Shown: one piece after another, positions 19,666 to 29,682 of the stretch | Layout: every line of letters begins with the position of its first letter | How positions within the stretch are numbered: position 1 is the first letter of the stretch | Assembly (NCBI RefSeq): GCF_900112235.1 | Contig: NZ_FOLH01000004.1 | Span: 62,001-126,000, forward strand | Reading direction: 5' to 3' | Source of the DNA: Marinospirillum celere | GTDB taxonomy: Bacteria; Pseudomonadota; Gammaproteobacteria; Pseudomonadales; Halomonadaceae | Length of the DNA: 64,000 nucleotides | Notes under the pieces: model-generated | Seen by the model: only the letters and a program-made list of their open reading frames with translations | What the model was told of the DNA's origin: nothing | The model's database searches: none | Made by a program: the position numbers and the translations under genes

Positions 19666-20156
19666 AGAGGCAGAAGGGGAGTATTAATCTGTTGGACCTT
19701 TTATTGGTGTTAGCCATCACGGGCTTACTGTTTGGCGTTGCTCTGCCGAGCTATCAATTCAACGTGGAAAGGCAACAACAAACAGCTGAACTCAATCGAC
19801 TTCGTGGTGTTCTTCAACAAGCCAGACTTATCGCTAACCTGCTTGGTCAGGAGGTTTTTCTCTGCCCAGCAGCTTCATCAAACAACTGCTCTTCAGCCGC
19901 TATCAGTGAAGACTTACTTTTACTAACCAGTGACGGTCAACCACTACGTTTTTATCCGGGGTCCGGCAGAGTGATCGCTTTTCCCAGTCATGACCTGAGC
20001 TTCAGGCCTCTACCCAGAAGAGGAGCCGGAGGCACCCTGCTGCCCTGCACCGGGTTTAAATATAATCAACCCAAAGCCATCACCTTCTCAGTCACGGGTC
20101 GTTTGCGAATCAACTCAGACCCACCTGCCTCCTTGCAAAACCTCTGCCCCTCCTGA
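19662..20156 (+). CDS. minor pilin, FimT/FimU/GspH-like, with unusual prepilin site
   Basis: A 164-residue protein from ATG 19662, overlapping the previous stop. The N-terminal helix LLLVLAITGLLFGVALP and the C-terminal domain ending in TGRLRINS followed by a Cys resemble FimU/FimT/GspH. The cleavage motif reads KGSINLLDLL: the acid that should be Glu +5 is Asp and lies one residue further from the Gly than normal. Either cleavage is shifted by one residue (S|INLLD) or the protein is processed poorly. Cys pairs suggest a disulfide. Confidence 0.65.
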   Translation: MKRQKGSINLLDLLLVLAITGLLFGVALPSYQFNVERQQQTAELNRLRGVLQQARLIANLLGQEVFLCPAASSNNCSSAAISEDLLLLTSDGQPLRFYPGSGRVIAFPSHDLSFRPLPRRGAGGTLLPCTGFKYNQPKAITFSVTGRLRINSDPPASLQNLCPS

Positions 20157-20188
20157 AGGTGCGGCTGTTCCCCCGGCCTTGACTTCTA

Positions 20189-20194
20189 TATAAT
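20189..20194 (+). promoter_or_regulatory. -10 box upstream of ribF
   Basis: A perfect TATAAT 47 bases upstream of the ribF ATG. No good -35 box is seen at the right spacing, so the promoter may be weak or activator-dependent. Confidence 0.4.
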
Positions 20195-20240
20195 CACCTG
20201 TTGTCTTCCGACACCTTCAATCTAAAAGAACCGAGCCTGC

Positions 20241-21242
20241 ATGGAATTGATTCGCGGCATCCACAACCTTCGACCCCAACATCATGGCTGCGTGGCCACG
20301 ATTGGCAATTTTGATGGTGTCCACCTGGGCCATCAGAAAATTCTGCAACAGGTCAGAGAAGTTGCTGCTCGCCTACGCCAACCAGCAACCGTTATGGTTT
20401 TTGAACCCCAACCCAGGGAGTTTTTTGCTGGTGACCAGGCACCACCGCGCCTTAGCCGTTTTCGGGAAAAGGTAGAGCGACTGGCAGAATATGGTGCTGA
20501 GCGTATTGTTTGCCTTCAATTCAACAATCGTTTGCGCCAGTTAACCGGCGAAGAGTTTATTCAACAAGTCTTGGTTGAAGGCCTGGGTGTTCGCCATCTG
20601 GTGGTTGGGGATGATTTTCGTTTTGGCTGTGATCGTGCTGGAGATTTCCATTTATTGGAAAAAATGGGGCCAGAAAAAGGCTTTAGTGTTGAGCATACGC
20701 ATACCTTTTTAATGGACGAAGAAAGAGTTTCCAGCACCCGTGTTAGAACAACCCTGGCCAGTGCCAATCTGGCCGGAGCAGCCCGCCTTCTCGGTCGCCC
20801 CTACAAAATCGCCAGCCGGGTTGTACATGGCCGCAAACTGGGCCGCACCCTGGGTGTGCCCACCGCCAACCTGTTGCTAGGTATTCGCAAGCCAGCACTG
20901 AATGGTGTGTTTTGTGTTCTCACCCGGCTGCATAATGGTCTGCTTTGGCCCGGCGTTGCCAACATCGGTTTAAGGCCCACCGTGGATGGTGTTTTACCGG
21001 CTCTGGAAGTCCACTTGCATGGCTTTGAAGGTGACCTCTACGGCAAGCCGTTGGAAGTTTTCTTTCTAGCCAAACTGCGTAATGAAATGAAGTTTAATGG
21101 CCTGGATGAATTGAAAGCAGGCATCAACCAGGATATCCAGCAATCCCTGCAATTTTTCCGACAAGCAGAGAGCAGCTGGCAACTCGAGCGGCCCTGGCCA
21201 AACTCATCCTTAGATCATCTATTGGCCACAGCTCCCCTGTAA
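20241..21242 (+). CDS. ribF: bifunctional riboflavin kinase / FAD synthetase
   Basis: A 333-residue enzyme converting riboflavin to FMN and FAD. The N-terminal nucleotidyltransferase domain carries GNFDGVHLGHQ and later DDFRFG and SSTRVR. The C-terminal flavokinase domain begins near residue 190 with GRTLGVPTAN and contains GVANIGLRPT. Length is normal. It is followed 36 bases later by ileS, the usual ribF-ileS-lspA-fkpB-ispH order. Confidence 0.96.
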   Translation: MELIRGIHNLRPQHHGCVATIGNFDGVHLGHQKILQQVREVAARLRQPATVMVFEPQPREFFAGDQAPPRLSRFREKVERLAEYGAERIVCLQFNNRLRQLTGEEFIQQVLVEGLGVRHLVVGDDFRFGCDRAGDFHLLEKMGPEKGFSVEHTHTFLMDEERVSSTRVRTTLASANLAGAARLLGRPYKIASRVVHGRKLGRTLGVPTANLLLGIRKPALNGVFCVLTRLHNGLLWPGVANIGLRPTVDGVLPALEVHLHGFEGDLYGKPLEVFFLAKLRNEMKFNGLDELKAGINQDIQQSLQFFRQAESSWQLERPWPNSSLDHLLATAPL

Positions 21243-21278
21243 ATTTTCCAGTTAACTAACCTTGATGACACGATAACC

Positions 21279-24134
21279 ATGACTGACAAGAATACGGACC
21301 AATACAAAGCAACTCTTAACCTGCCGGAAACCGACTTCCCCATGCGCGGCATGCTGCCCAAGCAGGAACCCAAGCGTCTGGAAAAATGGCAGCAGATGGA
21401 TCTTTACACCCGTCTGCGTGAAAAGGGTGAAGGGCGTCCCAAATTTGTACTCCATGATGGCCCTCCCTATGCCAACGGCAATATTCACATCGGTCATGCC
21501 GTCAACAAGATCATCAAGGACTTTATCGTCAAATCCCGCACCCTGGCCGGTTACGATGCGCCCTATGTGCCCGGCTGGGACTGTCATGGTCTACCCATTG
21601 AGCACAAGGTCGAAGTCACCCACGGTAAAAACCTGCCTGCTGATAAGGCGCGTGATCTCTGCCGTGACTATGCCGGTGAGCAGATCAAGGGCCAGCTGCA
21701 GGACTTTGTTCGCCTAGGTGTAATCGGAGACTGGAAAAAGCCCTACCGGACGATGGATTTCAGCAATGAAGCCGGTGAAATCCGTGCCCTGGCAGAAATG
21801 GTCAAAGGCGGCTATGTCTTCAAAGGCCTGAAGCCAGTCAACTGGTGTTTTGACTGTGGCTCGGCCCTGGCCGAAGCCGAAGTCGAATATGCCGACAAGC
21901 AATCCGATGCCATTGATGTCGCCTTCCCCTGTGAAGATGAAACGCGTCTGGCCGAAATTTTTGGCCTGGACCAGCTACCCAAACCTGCCGCAGTCGTCAT
22001 CTGGACCACCACGCCCTGGACGATTCCGGCCAACCAGGCGCTGAATATGCACCCGGAGTTCACCTATGCGCTGGTGGATACCGGTGAGCGGCTGCTGGTT
22101 CTGGCCGAACCCCTGGTGGAATCCTGTCTGGAGCGCTATGAGCTTCAGGGCCAAGTGATCGCTACCGCTCAGGGCGAAGCCTTTGACAAGCTGAACTTCC
22201 GTCACCCCTTCTATGATCGCCTGTCACCGGTTTACCTGGCCGACTACGTGGAAGCCGAAGCGGGCAGTACTGGTATCGTCCACTCGGCCCCTGCTTATGG
22301 TATGGATGACTTTAATACCTGCCGCGCCGAAGGCATGAGCTTTGATGAAATCCGCAGCCCGGTGCAAAGCAATGGCGTCTATGCCGATGACTTGCCGTTT
22401 TTTGGCGGTCAGATGATCTGGAAAGCCAACCCGCAGATCGTTGAAAAAATGCAGGAAACCGGCAGCCTGCTGGCTCACAAAAAAATCACCCACAGCTATA
22501 TGCACTGCTGGCGTCACAAAACCCCTGTCATCTACCGCGCTACCGCCCAGTGGTTTGTGGGCATGGACCTTAAAGGCGAAGACGGCAAGACCCTGCGTGA
22601 AAAAGCCCTGGCCGGTATCGAACAAACCAAATTCTACCCCGAATGGGGTCAGGCGCGCCTGCACTCGATGATTGCCAATCGCCCTGACTGGTGTATCTCG
22701 CGCCAGCGCAACTGGGGGGTGCCTCTGCCATTTTTCCTGGACAAGGCCACGGGTGAACTTCACCCCAACACCCTGGAATTGATGGAAAAGGTTGCGCAAA
22801 AAGTCGAAGCCGAAGGCATTGATGCCTGGTTCAAAATGGATGCCGCTGAGCTGCTGGGTAGCGAAGCCGACCAGTATGACAAGGTCACCGATACTCTGGA
22901 TGTCTGGTTTGATTCCGGCACCACCCACTGGCATGTGCTGCGCGGCTCTCACCCCCTGGGTCACGAAGAAGGCCCACGCGCCGATCTGTATCTGGAAGGC
23001 TCCGATCAGCACCGTGGCTGGTTCCATTCATCCCTGCTGACCGGCTGTGCGATTGACGGTCACCCGCCTTACCGTAGCCTGCTGACCCATGGTTTCACTG
23101 TGGATGCTCAGGGCCGCAAGATGTCCAAGTCCATGGGCAATGTCGTTGCCCCTCAGGAGGTCATGGACAAGCTGGGTGCTGATATTCTGCGCCTCTGGGT
23201 GTCGTCCACTGACTACTCGGGTGAAATGGCGGTTTCCGATGATATTCTCAAGCGTACTGCTGACTCCTATCGCCGGATTCGTAATACCGCGCGCTTTTTG
23301 CTCTCCAACCTGAATGGGTTTGAGCCGAGCCGTGATGCCCTGCCAGCCGAAGAGCTGCTGGCACTGGATCGCTGGGCCGTGGATGCTGCCCTGCGTCTGC
23401 AAAAGCGCATGGAAGAAGCCTATGCCAACTACCGCTTCCTGGATGTGTATCAACAGGTGCACCATTTCTGCGTCAAGGAATTGGGTGGCTTCTATCTGGA
23501 TGTCATCAAGGACCGCCAGTACACCATGCAGACGGACTCCCGCGGTCGTCGTTCCTGCCAGACAGCGCTTTACCATATTGCCGAAGCCCTGATTCGCTGG
23601 GTTGCCCCCATCCTCAGCTTCACTGCCGAGGAAATCAACGAGCACCTGCCTGGTGAACGCCCCGAATCCATCTTCCTGACCACCTGGTATGACGGCCTCT
23701 TTGCCCTGCCTGAAGACAGTGGTGAAGAAATGGGTCGCGACTACTGGGAGCAGTTGATGGAAGTTAAAAATGCCGTCAACAAATGCCTGGAAGATGCCCG
23801 TAATGAAAAACTGATCAAGGGCTCGCTGAGTGCTGAAATTACTCTTTATGCCTCGGATGCGCTTCTGGCTGATCTCAAGCGCCTGGGTGAAGAACTACGT
23901 TTTGTTCTGCTGACTTCTGAAGTCACCCTTAAGCCGCTGGCTGAAGGTCAGGATGCTCGCAGCACCGAGCTGGATGAGTTGAAAGTGGCCATTACCGCTT
24001 CTGAACACAAGAAGTGCACCCGCTGCTGGCACCATCGTGAAGATGTCGGCAGTCACTCTGACCATCCTGAGCTTTGTGGTCGCTGCATCAGCAACCTGCC
24101 GGAAGGGCCAGGTGAAGAACGCCTTTATGCCTGA
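21279..24134 (+). CDS. ileS: isoleucyl-tRNA synthetase
   Basis: A 951-residue class I synthetase. HIGH is at residues 70-73 and KMSKS at 614-618. The editing domain lies between them ([12 protein letters not shown]). The C-terminal zinc ribbon has CTRCWH and a second pair, CGRC. Length is normal for the bacterial form. It overlaps lspA by 8 bases. Confidence 0.97.
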   Translation: MTDKNTDQYKATLNLPETDFPMRGMLPKQEPKRLEKWQQMDLYTRLREKGEGRPKFVLHDGPPYANGNIHIGHAVNKIIKDFIVKSRTLAGYDAPYVPGWDCHGLPIEHKVEVTHGKNLPADKARDLCRDYAGEQIKGQLQDFVRLGVIGDWKKPYRTMDFSNEAGEIRALAEMVKGGYVFKGLKPVNWCFDCGSALAEAEVEYADKQSDAIDVAFPCEDETRLAEIFGLDQLPKPAAVVIWTTTPWTIPANQALNMHPEFTYALVDTGERLLVLAEPLVESCLERYELQGQVIATAQGEAFDKLNFRHPFYDRLSPVYLADYVEAEAGSTGIVHSAPAYGMDDFNTCRAEGMSFDEIRSPVQSNGVYADDLPFFGGQMIWKANPQIVEKMQETGSLLAHKKITHSYMHCWRHKTPVIYRATAQWFVGMDLKGEDGKTLREKALAGIEQTKFYPEWGQARLHSMIANRPDWCISRQRNWGVPLPFFLDKATGELHPNTLELMEKVAQKVEAEGIDAWFKMDAAELLGSEADQYDKVTDTLDVWFDSGTTHWHVLRGSHPLGHEEGPRADLYLEGSDQHRGWFHSSLLTGCAIDGHPPYRSLLTHGFTVDAQGRKMSKSMGNVVAPQEVMDKLGADILRLWVSSTDYSGEMAVSDDILKRTADSYRRIRNTARFLLSNLNGFEPSRDALPAEELLALDRWAVDAALRLQKRMEEAYANYRFLDVYQQVHHFCVKELGGFYLDVIKDRQYTMQTDSRGRRSCQTALYHIAEALIRWVAPILSFTAEEINEHLPGERPESIFLTTWYDGLFALPEDSGEEMGRDYWEQLMEVKNAVNKCLEDARNEKLIKGSLSAEITLYASDALLADLKRLGEELRFVLLTSEVTLKPLAEGQDARSTELDELKVAITASEHKKCTRCWHHREDVGSHSDHPELCGRCISNLPEGPGEERLYA

Positions 24135-24660
24135 CGAGAAAAAAGTGCCTAAACTCAAAGAGCTGCTGTCCAGCCTGGGCTGGCAGCAGCGCAACCTGCC
24201 CTGGGTGTTGGTTGCCGTGGCAGTGCTGACCCTGGACCTGATCACCAAGGCCTGGGTCAGTAACAGCTTCTACTACGGTCAACGCATTGAAGTGCTGCCG
24301 GTGTTTGATCTGGTGCTGCTGCACAACCCAGGCGCGGCCTTCAGCTTTCTGGCCGATGCCGGGGGCTGGCAGCGAGTTTTCTTTGTTGTTTTGGGTATTT
24401 TCGCCAGCCTCTTTCTCTGGGGCTGGATGAACCGCCTCAAACCCTCCGAAAAACTCACCGCCCTAGCCCTGGCTCTGATCCTCGGTGGTGCGCTGGGCAA
24501 CCTGCATGACCGCATCCTGCATGGCTATGTCGTCGACTTCCTCGCCTTCCACTGGAACCACAACTACTTTCCTGCCTTCAATATTGCTGATGCAGGCATC
24601 AGCGTAGGAGCAGCCTTGATTATCTGGCTGGCGTTTTTTGGGAAGGAGAGCTCAGAGTAA
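24127..24660 (+). CDS. lspA: prolipoprotein signal peptidase (signal peptidase II)
   Basis: A 177-residue inner membrane aspartyl protease that removes lipoprotein signal peptides. Four membrane helices are seen. The catalytic pair is Asp128 in GNLHDR and Asp155 in FNIAD. The start at 24127 gives normal length and overlaps the ileS stop; the frame is open further upstream, but only inside ileS. Several lipoprotein genes in this window would be its substrates. Confidence 0.95.
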   Translation: MPDEKKVPKLKELLSSLGWQQRNLPWVLVAVAVLTLDLITKAWVSNSFYYGQRIEVLPVFDLVLLHNPGAAFSFLADAGGWQRVFFVVLGIFASLFLWGWMNRLKPSEKLTALALALILGGALGNLHDRILHGYVVDFLAFHWNHNYFPAFNIADAGISVGAALIIWLAFFGKESSE

Positions 24661-24711
24661 GTGTCCTAAACGCTTTCCTTGACCTCACACATATCCGAGT
24701 AGCGAAGTAGG

Positions 24712-24740
24712 TTACTGCCTTCCTGTGTGCATGTTAAAAT
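24712..24740 (+). promoter_or_regulatory. sigma-70 promoter for fkpB-ispH
   Basis: TTACTG (24712-24717), 17-base spacer, TAAAAT (24735-24740), 36 bases before the fkpB ATG. It lies in the 115-base gap after lspA, so fkpB-ispH can be expressed separately from ileS. Confidence 0.6.
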
Positions 24741-24775
24741 AAATTAATTCACTTTTCTCAGCTACGGATGCCCGC

Positions 24776-25225
24776 ATGAAAGATCTTAAAATTGGTGAAG
24801 GTACGCAGGTTACCCTGCACTTTGCCTTGCACCTGGAAGATGGTCAGCCGGTGGATTCCACTTTTGATCGCGACCCTGCCACTCTGGTCATCGGGGATGG
24901 CAACTTGCCTGAAGGCTTTGAAAGTTGCCTGTATGGCTTGCAGGCTGGGCAAAAGGAAACCTTTACCGTGCCGCCCGAAAAGGCTTTTGGTCAGCATAAT
25001 CCCAGCAATGTGCAACTGCTCTCCCGCTCGGACTTTGCCAACATTGATGAGTTGCAAATAGGGATGATCCTCGGCTTTACTGATAAAGCAGGCGGCGAAC
25101 TTCCAGGGGTAATTGCGGAGATTGATGACCGCCAGGTGAAGGTGGATTTTAACCATCCTTTGGCTGGGCGCACCCTGACTTTTGAAGTTGAAATTATTGA
25201 TGTGGCTCCCGCATCTGTGCAATAA
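24776..25225 (+). CDS. fkpB: FKBP-type peptidyl-prolyl isomerase, SlyD-like
   Basis: A 149-residue proline isomerase and chaperone. It has the FKBP core with an inserted flap domain as in FkpB/SlyD ([12 protein letters not shown], then [16 protein letters not shown], then VEIIDV near the end). No His-rich metal tail is present, which fits FkpB and not SlyD. It stands between lspA and ispH as in related genomes. Confidence 0.92.
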   Translation: MKDLKIGEGTQVTLHFALHLEDGQPVDSTFDRDPATLVIGDGNLPEGFESCLYGLQAGQKETFTVPPEKAFGQHNPSNVQLLSRSDFANIDELQIGMILGFTDKAGGELPGVIAEIDDRQVKVDFNHPLAGRTLTFEVEIIDVAPASVQ

Positions 25226-25233
25226 GGCAGAAA

Positions 25234-26193
25234 ATGATGAATCCAAGCATCCAGCTAGCCAATCCACGCGGTTTTTGCGCCGGTGTGGATCGCGCCATAG
25301 AAATCGTCAACCGCGCATTGGATGTGTTCGGCCCCCCCATCTATGTGCGTCATGAAGTCGTTCATAATCGCTTTGTCGTGGAAGCCCTTAGAGAACGCGG
25401 TGCCCGCTTCGTGGATGAATTGGATGAAGTGCCCGACGATGTGATTGTCATTTTTTCAGCACACGGCGTTTCTCAGGCTGTTCAAGAAGAAGCCGAAAGA
25501 CGCCAATTAAAAGTTTTTGATGCCACCTGCCCACTGGTCACCAAGGTGCATATGGAAGTGCTGCGTTATGCACGGGAAGGGCAGGAATGTGTTCTTATTG
25601 GCCATGCCGGGCACCCCGAAGTGGAAGGCACCATGGGCCGCTACGACACCAGCCTGGGCGGACGCATTTATCTGGTTGAAAGTGAAGCCGATGCAGCCAA
25701 ACTTGAAGTCAACGATCCTGACAAGCTGGCCTATGTGACCCAAACTACCCTGTCCATGGATGACACCGCCAAAGTCATTGATGCCCTGCGCCAGCATTTC
25801 CCCAATATTCAGGGTCCGCGCAAGGATGATATCTGCTATGCCACCCAGAACCGCCAGGACGCAGTAAAGACCCTGGCCGCAACTTCTGATCTGGTTTTGG
25901 TCGTGGGTAGCCCCAATAGCTCCAATTCCAATCGTTTACGCGAACTTGCCGAACGTATGGGCTCCCAGGCCTACTTGATTGATGGTGCTGATGACCTGAA
26001 AAAAGAATGGCTGGAAGGTATCAGCAAAATCGGCATTACCGCTGGCGCTTCAGCCCCTGAAGTTTTGGTAAAAGATGTCATTCAGCAACTCACTGAATGG
26101 GGTGCTGAGCTTCCCGTTGAGCTGTCTGGCCGCGCTGAAAACATCACCTTTTCAATGCCTAAAGAACTGCGCCTGACTGAAGTCAACGACTAG
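25234..26193 (+). CDS. ispH: 4-hydroxy-3-methylbut-2-enyl diphosphate reductase
   Basis: A 319-residue iron-sulfur enzyme that makes IPP and DMAPP in the last step of the MEP pathway. The three cluster Cys are in [16 protein letters not shown] and [21 protein letters not shown] and [10 protein letters not shown] are family substrate motifs. It starts 8 bases after fkpB. A second ATG directly follows the first; either could be used. Confidence 0.96.
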   Translation: MMNPSIQLANPRGFCAGVDRAIEIVNRALDVFGPPIYVRHEVVHNRFVVEALRERGARFVDELDEVPDDVIVIFSAHGVSQAVQEEAERRQLKVFDATCPLVTKVHMEVLRYAREGQECVLIGHAGHPEVEGTMGRYDTSLGGRIYLVESEADAAKLEVNDPDKLAYVTQTTLSMDDTAKVIDALRQHFPNIQGPRKDDICYATQNRQDAVKTLAATSDLVLVVGSPNSSNSNRLRELAERMGSQAYLIDGADDLKKEWLEGISKIGITAGASAPEVLVKDVIQQLTEWGAELPVELSGRAENITFSMPKELRLTEVND

Positions 26194-26200
26194 CCTTAAT

Positions 26201-26231
26201 GACTCGGCGGGTCAAAATGACCCGCCGAGTC
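26201..26231. terminator. perfect 14-bp GC-rich stem-loop after ispH
   Basis: GACTCGGCGGGTCA pairs perfectly with TGACCCGCCGAGTC around a 3-base AAA loop, 8 bases after the ispH stop. No T tract follows on either side, so it may act as an mRNA-stabilising 3' end or a Rho-dependent pause, not a classic terminator. Confidence 0.5.
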
Positions 26232-26327
26232 CATCCGAACACTCAAAAAGTCTCCTTCAACTCTACTTTTTTGGGTCTTTTCTTCCCAAAATACCTGGAT
26301 TATTTGGTTTTATTCTCCTTCGCGGGC

Positions 26328-26343
26328 AGGTACAGGACTTGCT
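26328..26343 (+). promoter_or_regulatory. candidate sigma-54 (-24/-12) promoter of fdh accessory operon
   Basis: AGGT-N7-TTGCT places GG at 26329-26330 and GC at 26341-26342 with exactly 10 bases between, the sigma-54 spacing. The -12 half matches fully; the -24 half deviates (AGGTAC for TGGCAC). The start of transcription would fall near 26353, 20 or so bases before the GTG. A similar element precedes the fdh structural operon. Confidence 0.4.
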
Positions 26344-26375
26344 GTTACTTGGCATCAACGTTTCTGGAGAAGCCC

Positions 26376-26846
26376 GTGAACAGAGAAACTCCTAGTCAAC
26401 CTTCGCTCAACGCCTGGCCTCTATGGGTTAGGCTGGAAAAGAAAGTCGGTATTTCTCGCGGCTGGGAAAGCATTACCTGGGAAGTTGCCGAAATCAGCCA
26501 TTTGCCTTTGGAACACCCTGAAAGCGTGCGTCTAGAACTACAACTTTTTAAAGATCTACGCAGCGCCTATCGGTTTAACCTCTCCTCGCAGAACCCCAAG
26601 CTTTTTGTGGTTTGCCAGGAGACCGAGCAGGGCTTAGTGCCTCACCAAATCAGTAGCTGCCAGGATGTCGCCGCCGACTATATGGACGCAGGCCAACCCG
26701 TCCTGGACATTCCGTTACCCGCTCCTATTCATGCCTGGATGGAAGCCTTTATGGCTCATCATGGGGAAGAAGATCCTCGAGCGGGTAAACGCCGCATGCG
26801 CGGAAAACCCAAAGCTGATCAAAACCCTCAGGAGACATCTTCATGA
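26376..26846 (+). CDS. DUF3305 protein, formate dehydrogenase accessory
   Basis: A 156-residue protein. The GTG at 26376 with GGAGA upstream is chosen because the family similarity starts here (WPLWVRLEKKVGISRGWESITWEV split over residues 11-34). DUF3305 genes regularly sit with DUF3306, a polyferredoxin and a TorD-like chaperone beside formate dehydrogenase genes; biochemical function is not established. It overlaps the DUF3306 gene by 4 bases. Confidence 0.8.
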   Translation: MNRETPSQPSLNAWPLWVRLEKKVGISRGWESITWEVAEISHLPLEHPESVRLELQLFKDLRSAYRFNLSSQNPKLFVVCQETEQGLVPHQISSCQDVAADYMDAGQPVLDIPLPAPIHAWMEAFMAHHGEEDPRAGKRRMRGKPKADQNPQETSS

Positions 26847-27352
26847 GTGAAGCCTTTCTGTCACGCTGGGCAAAACGCAAGCAGGAACAACAGCTAGGAA
26901 CGGCGACTACTGAAGCAGAAAGTGAAGCCCAGCCACCTGCTCAGCCGCAGGAAGCAGCGAACCCAACCGTTGATACTGAAGAAAGAGTCCAAGAGCTAAC
27001 GGATGCCGATATGCCGGACCTGGAAACTCTCAACTCACAAAGTGATGTTTCCATGTTTTTTGCCAAAGGAGTCAGTCAGTCTTTACGCAAACAAGCACTG
27101 CGCAAACTCTTTCATCAGCCCGAATTTAATTACCGCTGCCCTATGGATGAGTATGCTGAAGATTATAGCCAGATGCCTACCCTGGCCAGCGAAGCGGTAG
27201 AAAAACTTCGCTACTGGGCCAAGGGCCGGGTAGATAACTGGAAAGAAGACCTAGAAACAGAACTCCAGGAAACACCAGAAGAAACCAAGGATCTGGAAAA
27301 TTCCAACAACCTAGCCAATAAAAAAGAAGCTGATGATGACCAAGCAACCTGA
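26843..27352 (+). CDS. DUF3306 protein, formate dehydrogenase accessory
   Basis: A 169-residue acidic protein. The MSEAFLSRWAKRKQE start and the central SQSLRKQALRKLFHQPEFN block are typical of DUF3306. The ends are low-complexity and charged. It overlaps both the DUF3305 gene (4 bases) and the polyferredoxin gene (20 bases), so this is a tightly coupled operon. Confidence 0.8.
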   Translation: MSEAFLSRWAKRKQEQQLGTATTEAESEAQPPAQPQEAANPTVDTEERVQELTDADMPDLETLNSQSDVSMFFAKGVSQSLRKQALRKLFHQPEFNYRCPMDEYAEDYSQMPTLASEAVEKLRYWAKGRVDNWKEDLETELQETPEETKDLENSNNLANKKEADDDQAT

Positions 27353-29036
27353 AACTGCGAACAGCCTTGCTCGCCAGCAAGCCCTCAATAGCCTGCCACC
27401 TTTGCTGGCTATGCAAGCCGGTAGCCTGACCTACAAAAGCAACGGCCACCTGTTGATTGTTGGTCCAGAAGATTTAGCACGTTTAACCGCTGACCAACTG
27501 GAAGATCTAAGCTCTATCACTCTGCTGATACAGGGCGATGTAACCAACCAGGATGACGAGCACCTGGAAAAAGCCTTGGCCGCAGCTCCTGAAGCCAAGC
27601 TTATCTATGCCCCCTTAGCCAGCCTTCAAGGTTGGCTGGGTGCCTTTGAACTACAAATTCAAGATACTGAAAAACAGGAAAACTATAATCCTGCCAAGGC
27701 ACTTATAGGCCAAGAGCACTATGACATCGTCCTGGATTTGACCGGCCAGCAACTCATTAGCAGTGAGCTTTCACCACCCGGTTATTTTGCTATTGACGCC
27801 CAATCCAGCCAGCTGCAAGAAGTCATCGAAGAGATCAGCGGTCTTCGCGGTGAGTTTGAAAAACCCAGCTATATCGAAGTTAATCATGCTATTTGTGCCC
27901 ATGCTGACCGGGGCAAAACCGGCTGTACCCGCTGCCTGGATGTCTGCCCAGCCGATGCCATCATCAGCCACAATCAAACACCCACCCATGATTTTATTAT
28001 CCAGGTTCAGGATGCTCTTTGCCATGGCGCTGGAAGCTGTACAACGGCTTGTCCTACCGGTGCGCTGAGTTTTACTTCACCCCAGCCGACCAATCGCCTG
28101 ACCCAAGTACGCCAATTGATACAGGCTTATCGGGATGCAGGAGGCGAACGTCCCGCCGTTCTTATTCATGGTGAAGAAGCTGCACCCCAGTTAGATGATT
28201 TACCCGGTTTTGTACTACCCTTGGCACTTGAAGAAGCCGCAGGTGTGGGCAGTGAAATTTGGTTCTCACTGCTCTGTGCTGGGGCCACCTATGTTGCCAT
28301 TCAAACCAGTAATGACACTCCTGCCAGCCTGGCACAGCTACTCAGCAAAGAAACCCGTTTGGCCGGCCAACTCCTGACCACTCTTGGACACCCATCAGAG
28401 CGCATCTCCCTGGTTGATGCCAATACCCTCAATCAGGAACTGGTGCAGCTGGATGAACACCTGGCTCCCTGGCACAACCAACCCGCAACTGATCCTTTCG
28501 AATGGGCAGGTAAGCGGGGAACGCTTAATGCTGCGCTTGAGCGTCTTTATGAACAGGCCGAAGCTGTTGAAGAGCCTCAAAAGCTTGCATCCGGCTCTCC
28601 CTTTGGTCAGGTTCACCTAGAAGCCGATGCGTGCACTCTATGCATGAGCTGTGTTGCTCTCTGCCCAACAGGGGCGCTACGTGGCGGAGATGAAACAGCG
28701 CCACGGCTGGCTTTCCTGGAAGCGGATTGCGTGCAGTGTGGTCTCTGTGAAGCCAGTTGCCCGGAAAAAGTAATCAGCCTGGAAGCACGCTTTATTGCCG
28801 CTCCGGGTATTCGTATGGAAGAGCGCACTCTCAAGGAAGAAGAGCCTTTCCACTGCATTAGTTGTGGCAAAGCTTTTGGCAACAGCAGCACCATAAACAG
28901 CATCATGAAAAAGCTGGAAAACCACAGCTATTTCCAGGGTGAAGCGGCGAAGCGTCTGCAAATGTGTGAAGACTGCCGGGTCCGTGATTCCTATCGCGAG
29001 CTGGCGGCTGACCCTGAAGCCCAGCTGCGCCTTTAA
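27333..29036 (+). CDS. polyferredoxin-like 4Fe-4S protein, formate dehydrogenase accessory
   Basis: A 567-residue protein with multiple 4Fe-4S motifs: CTRCLDVCPADA preceded by a lone Cys near 190, CHGAGSCTTACPTGA near 230, then CTLCMSCVALCPTGA and CVQCGLCEASCPEKV near 430-470. Near the C-terminus there are two further CxxC pairs (CISC, CEDC) that could bind zinc. The N-terminal 180 residues are unrecognised. Homologues lie in formate dehydrogenase accessory operons; a role in electron transfer or cluster delivery during maturation is inferred. A second ATG follows the first. Confidence 0.8.
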   Translation: MMTKQPETANSLARQQALNSLPPLLAMQAGSLTYKSNGHLLIVGPEDLARLTADQLEDLSSITLLIQGDVTNQDDEHLEKALAAAPEAKLIYAPLASLQGWLGAFELQIQDTEKQENYNPAKALIGQEHYDIVLDLTGQQLISSELSPPGYFAIDAQSSQLQEVIEEISGLRGEFEKPSYIEVNHAICAHADRGKTGCTRCLDVCPADAIISHNQTPTHDFIIQVQDALCHGAGSCTTACPTGALSFTSPQPTNRLTQVRQLIQAYRDAGGERPAVLIHGEEAAPQLDDLPGFVLPLALEEAAGVGSEIWFSLLCAGATYVAIQTSNDTPASLAQLLSKETRLAGQLLTTLGHPSERISLVDANTLNQELVQLDEHLAPWHNQPATDPFEWAGKRGTLNAALERLYEQAEAVEEPQKLASGSPFGQVHLEADACTLCMSCVALCPTGALRGGDETAPRLAFLEADCVQCGLCEASCPEKVISLEARFIAAPGIRMEERTLKEEEPFHCISCGKAFGNSSTINSIMKKLENHSYFQGEAAKRLQMCEDCRVRDSYRELAADPEAQLRL

Positions 29037-29055
29037 TGACCGGAGAAGACAGATC

Positions 29056-29676
29056 ATGCAACAGGAAGAAAATGCTTTAAGAGCCGATATCTATGCCTTG
29101 CTGGCCGCTCTCCTGCGTGACGCCCCCAGCGATGAGCTGCTTGAATTTCTGCGCGAGCTGGAGATAGATCCGACGCAGAAAAATGAGCTGCAACTGGGCT
29201 GGAAGATGCTGCAAATGGCTGCCCAAAAGGCCAACCATGCATCAGTGGCAGAGGAATATCTGCCGCTGTTTATCGGTATCGGCCAGGGTGAAATTACTCC
29301 CTTTGCCTCCTGGTACCTAACAGGCTCGATTATGGAAGCACCCTTAATCGAACTGCGCAATGACTTGAAACTGCTCGGCTTTGCACGCAGCGAAGAGCAT
29401 AAAGAGCCGGAAGATCATATTGCTGCCTTATGCGAAATCATGTCCCTGTTGATCCAGCAGGGAGCCAGTGACAGCCGACAGGCCACTTTCTTCCACCGCC
29501 ACTTGGCACCCTGGGCTGAAAATCTCTGCGAAGATATTCAACAAGCTTCCAGTGCGCTTTTTTACCAGGCAGTTGCCACCCTCGCCCTGGCTTTTTTCAA
29601 GCGCGAACGGCTGGTTCTGAAGCAAGAAGCCGAAGCGGCTGAAGCAGCAGTGCAAGTCTTCAGCCCAGCACATTAA
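29056..29676 (+). CDS. TorD-family chaperone for formate dehydrogenase
   Basis: A 206-residue all-helical protein. The TorD signature E-P-x-D-H is at residues 117-121 (EPEDH), preceded by the ASWYLTGS segment. Such chaperones bind the twin-arginine signal of a molybdo-enzyme and hold it until the cofactor is in. The ATG at 29056 has GGAGA upstream; the frame is open 39 codons further up, but that part overlaps the previous gene. The likely client is the FDH alpha subunit encoded at 56-59 kb. Confidence 0.85.
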   Translation: MQQEENALRADIYALLAALLRDAPSDELLEFLRELEIDPTQKNELQLGWKMLQMAAQKANHASVAEEYLPLFIGIGQGEITPFASWYLTGSIMEAPLIELRNDLKLLGFARSEEHKEPEDHIAALCEIMSLLIQQGASDSRQATFFHRHLAPWAENLCEDIQQASSALFYQAVATLALAFFKRERLVLKQEAEAAEAAVQVFSPAH

Positions 29677-29682
29677 GCTACT

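Noticed and set aside
22224-23027. Long minus-strand open frame of 267 codons
   Set aside because: It is antisense to ileS, whose assignment is certain.
26350-26364. Second -24/-12 candidate (TGGC-N7-TTTC)
   Set aside because: The -12 part lacks the required GC, and the site would place the transcript start beyond the ribosome site.
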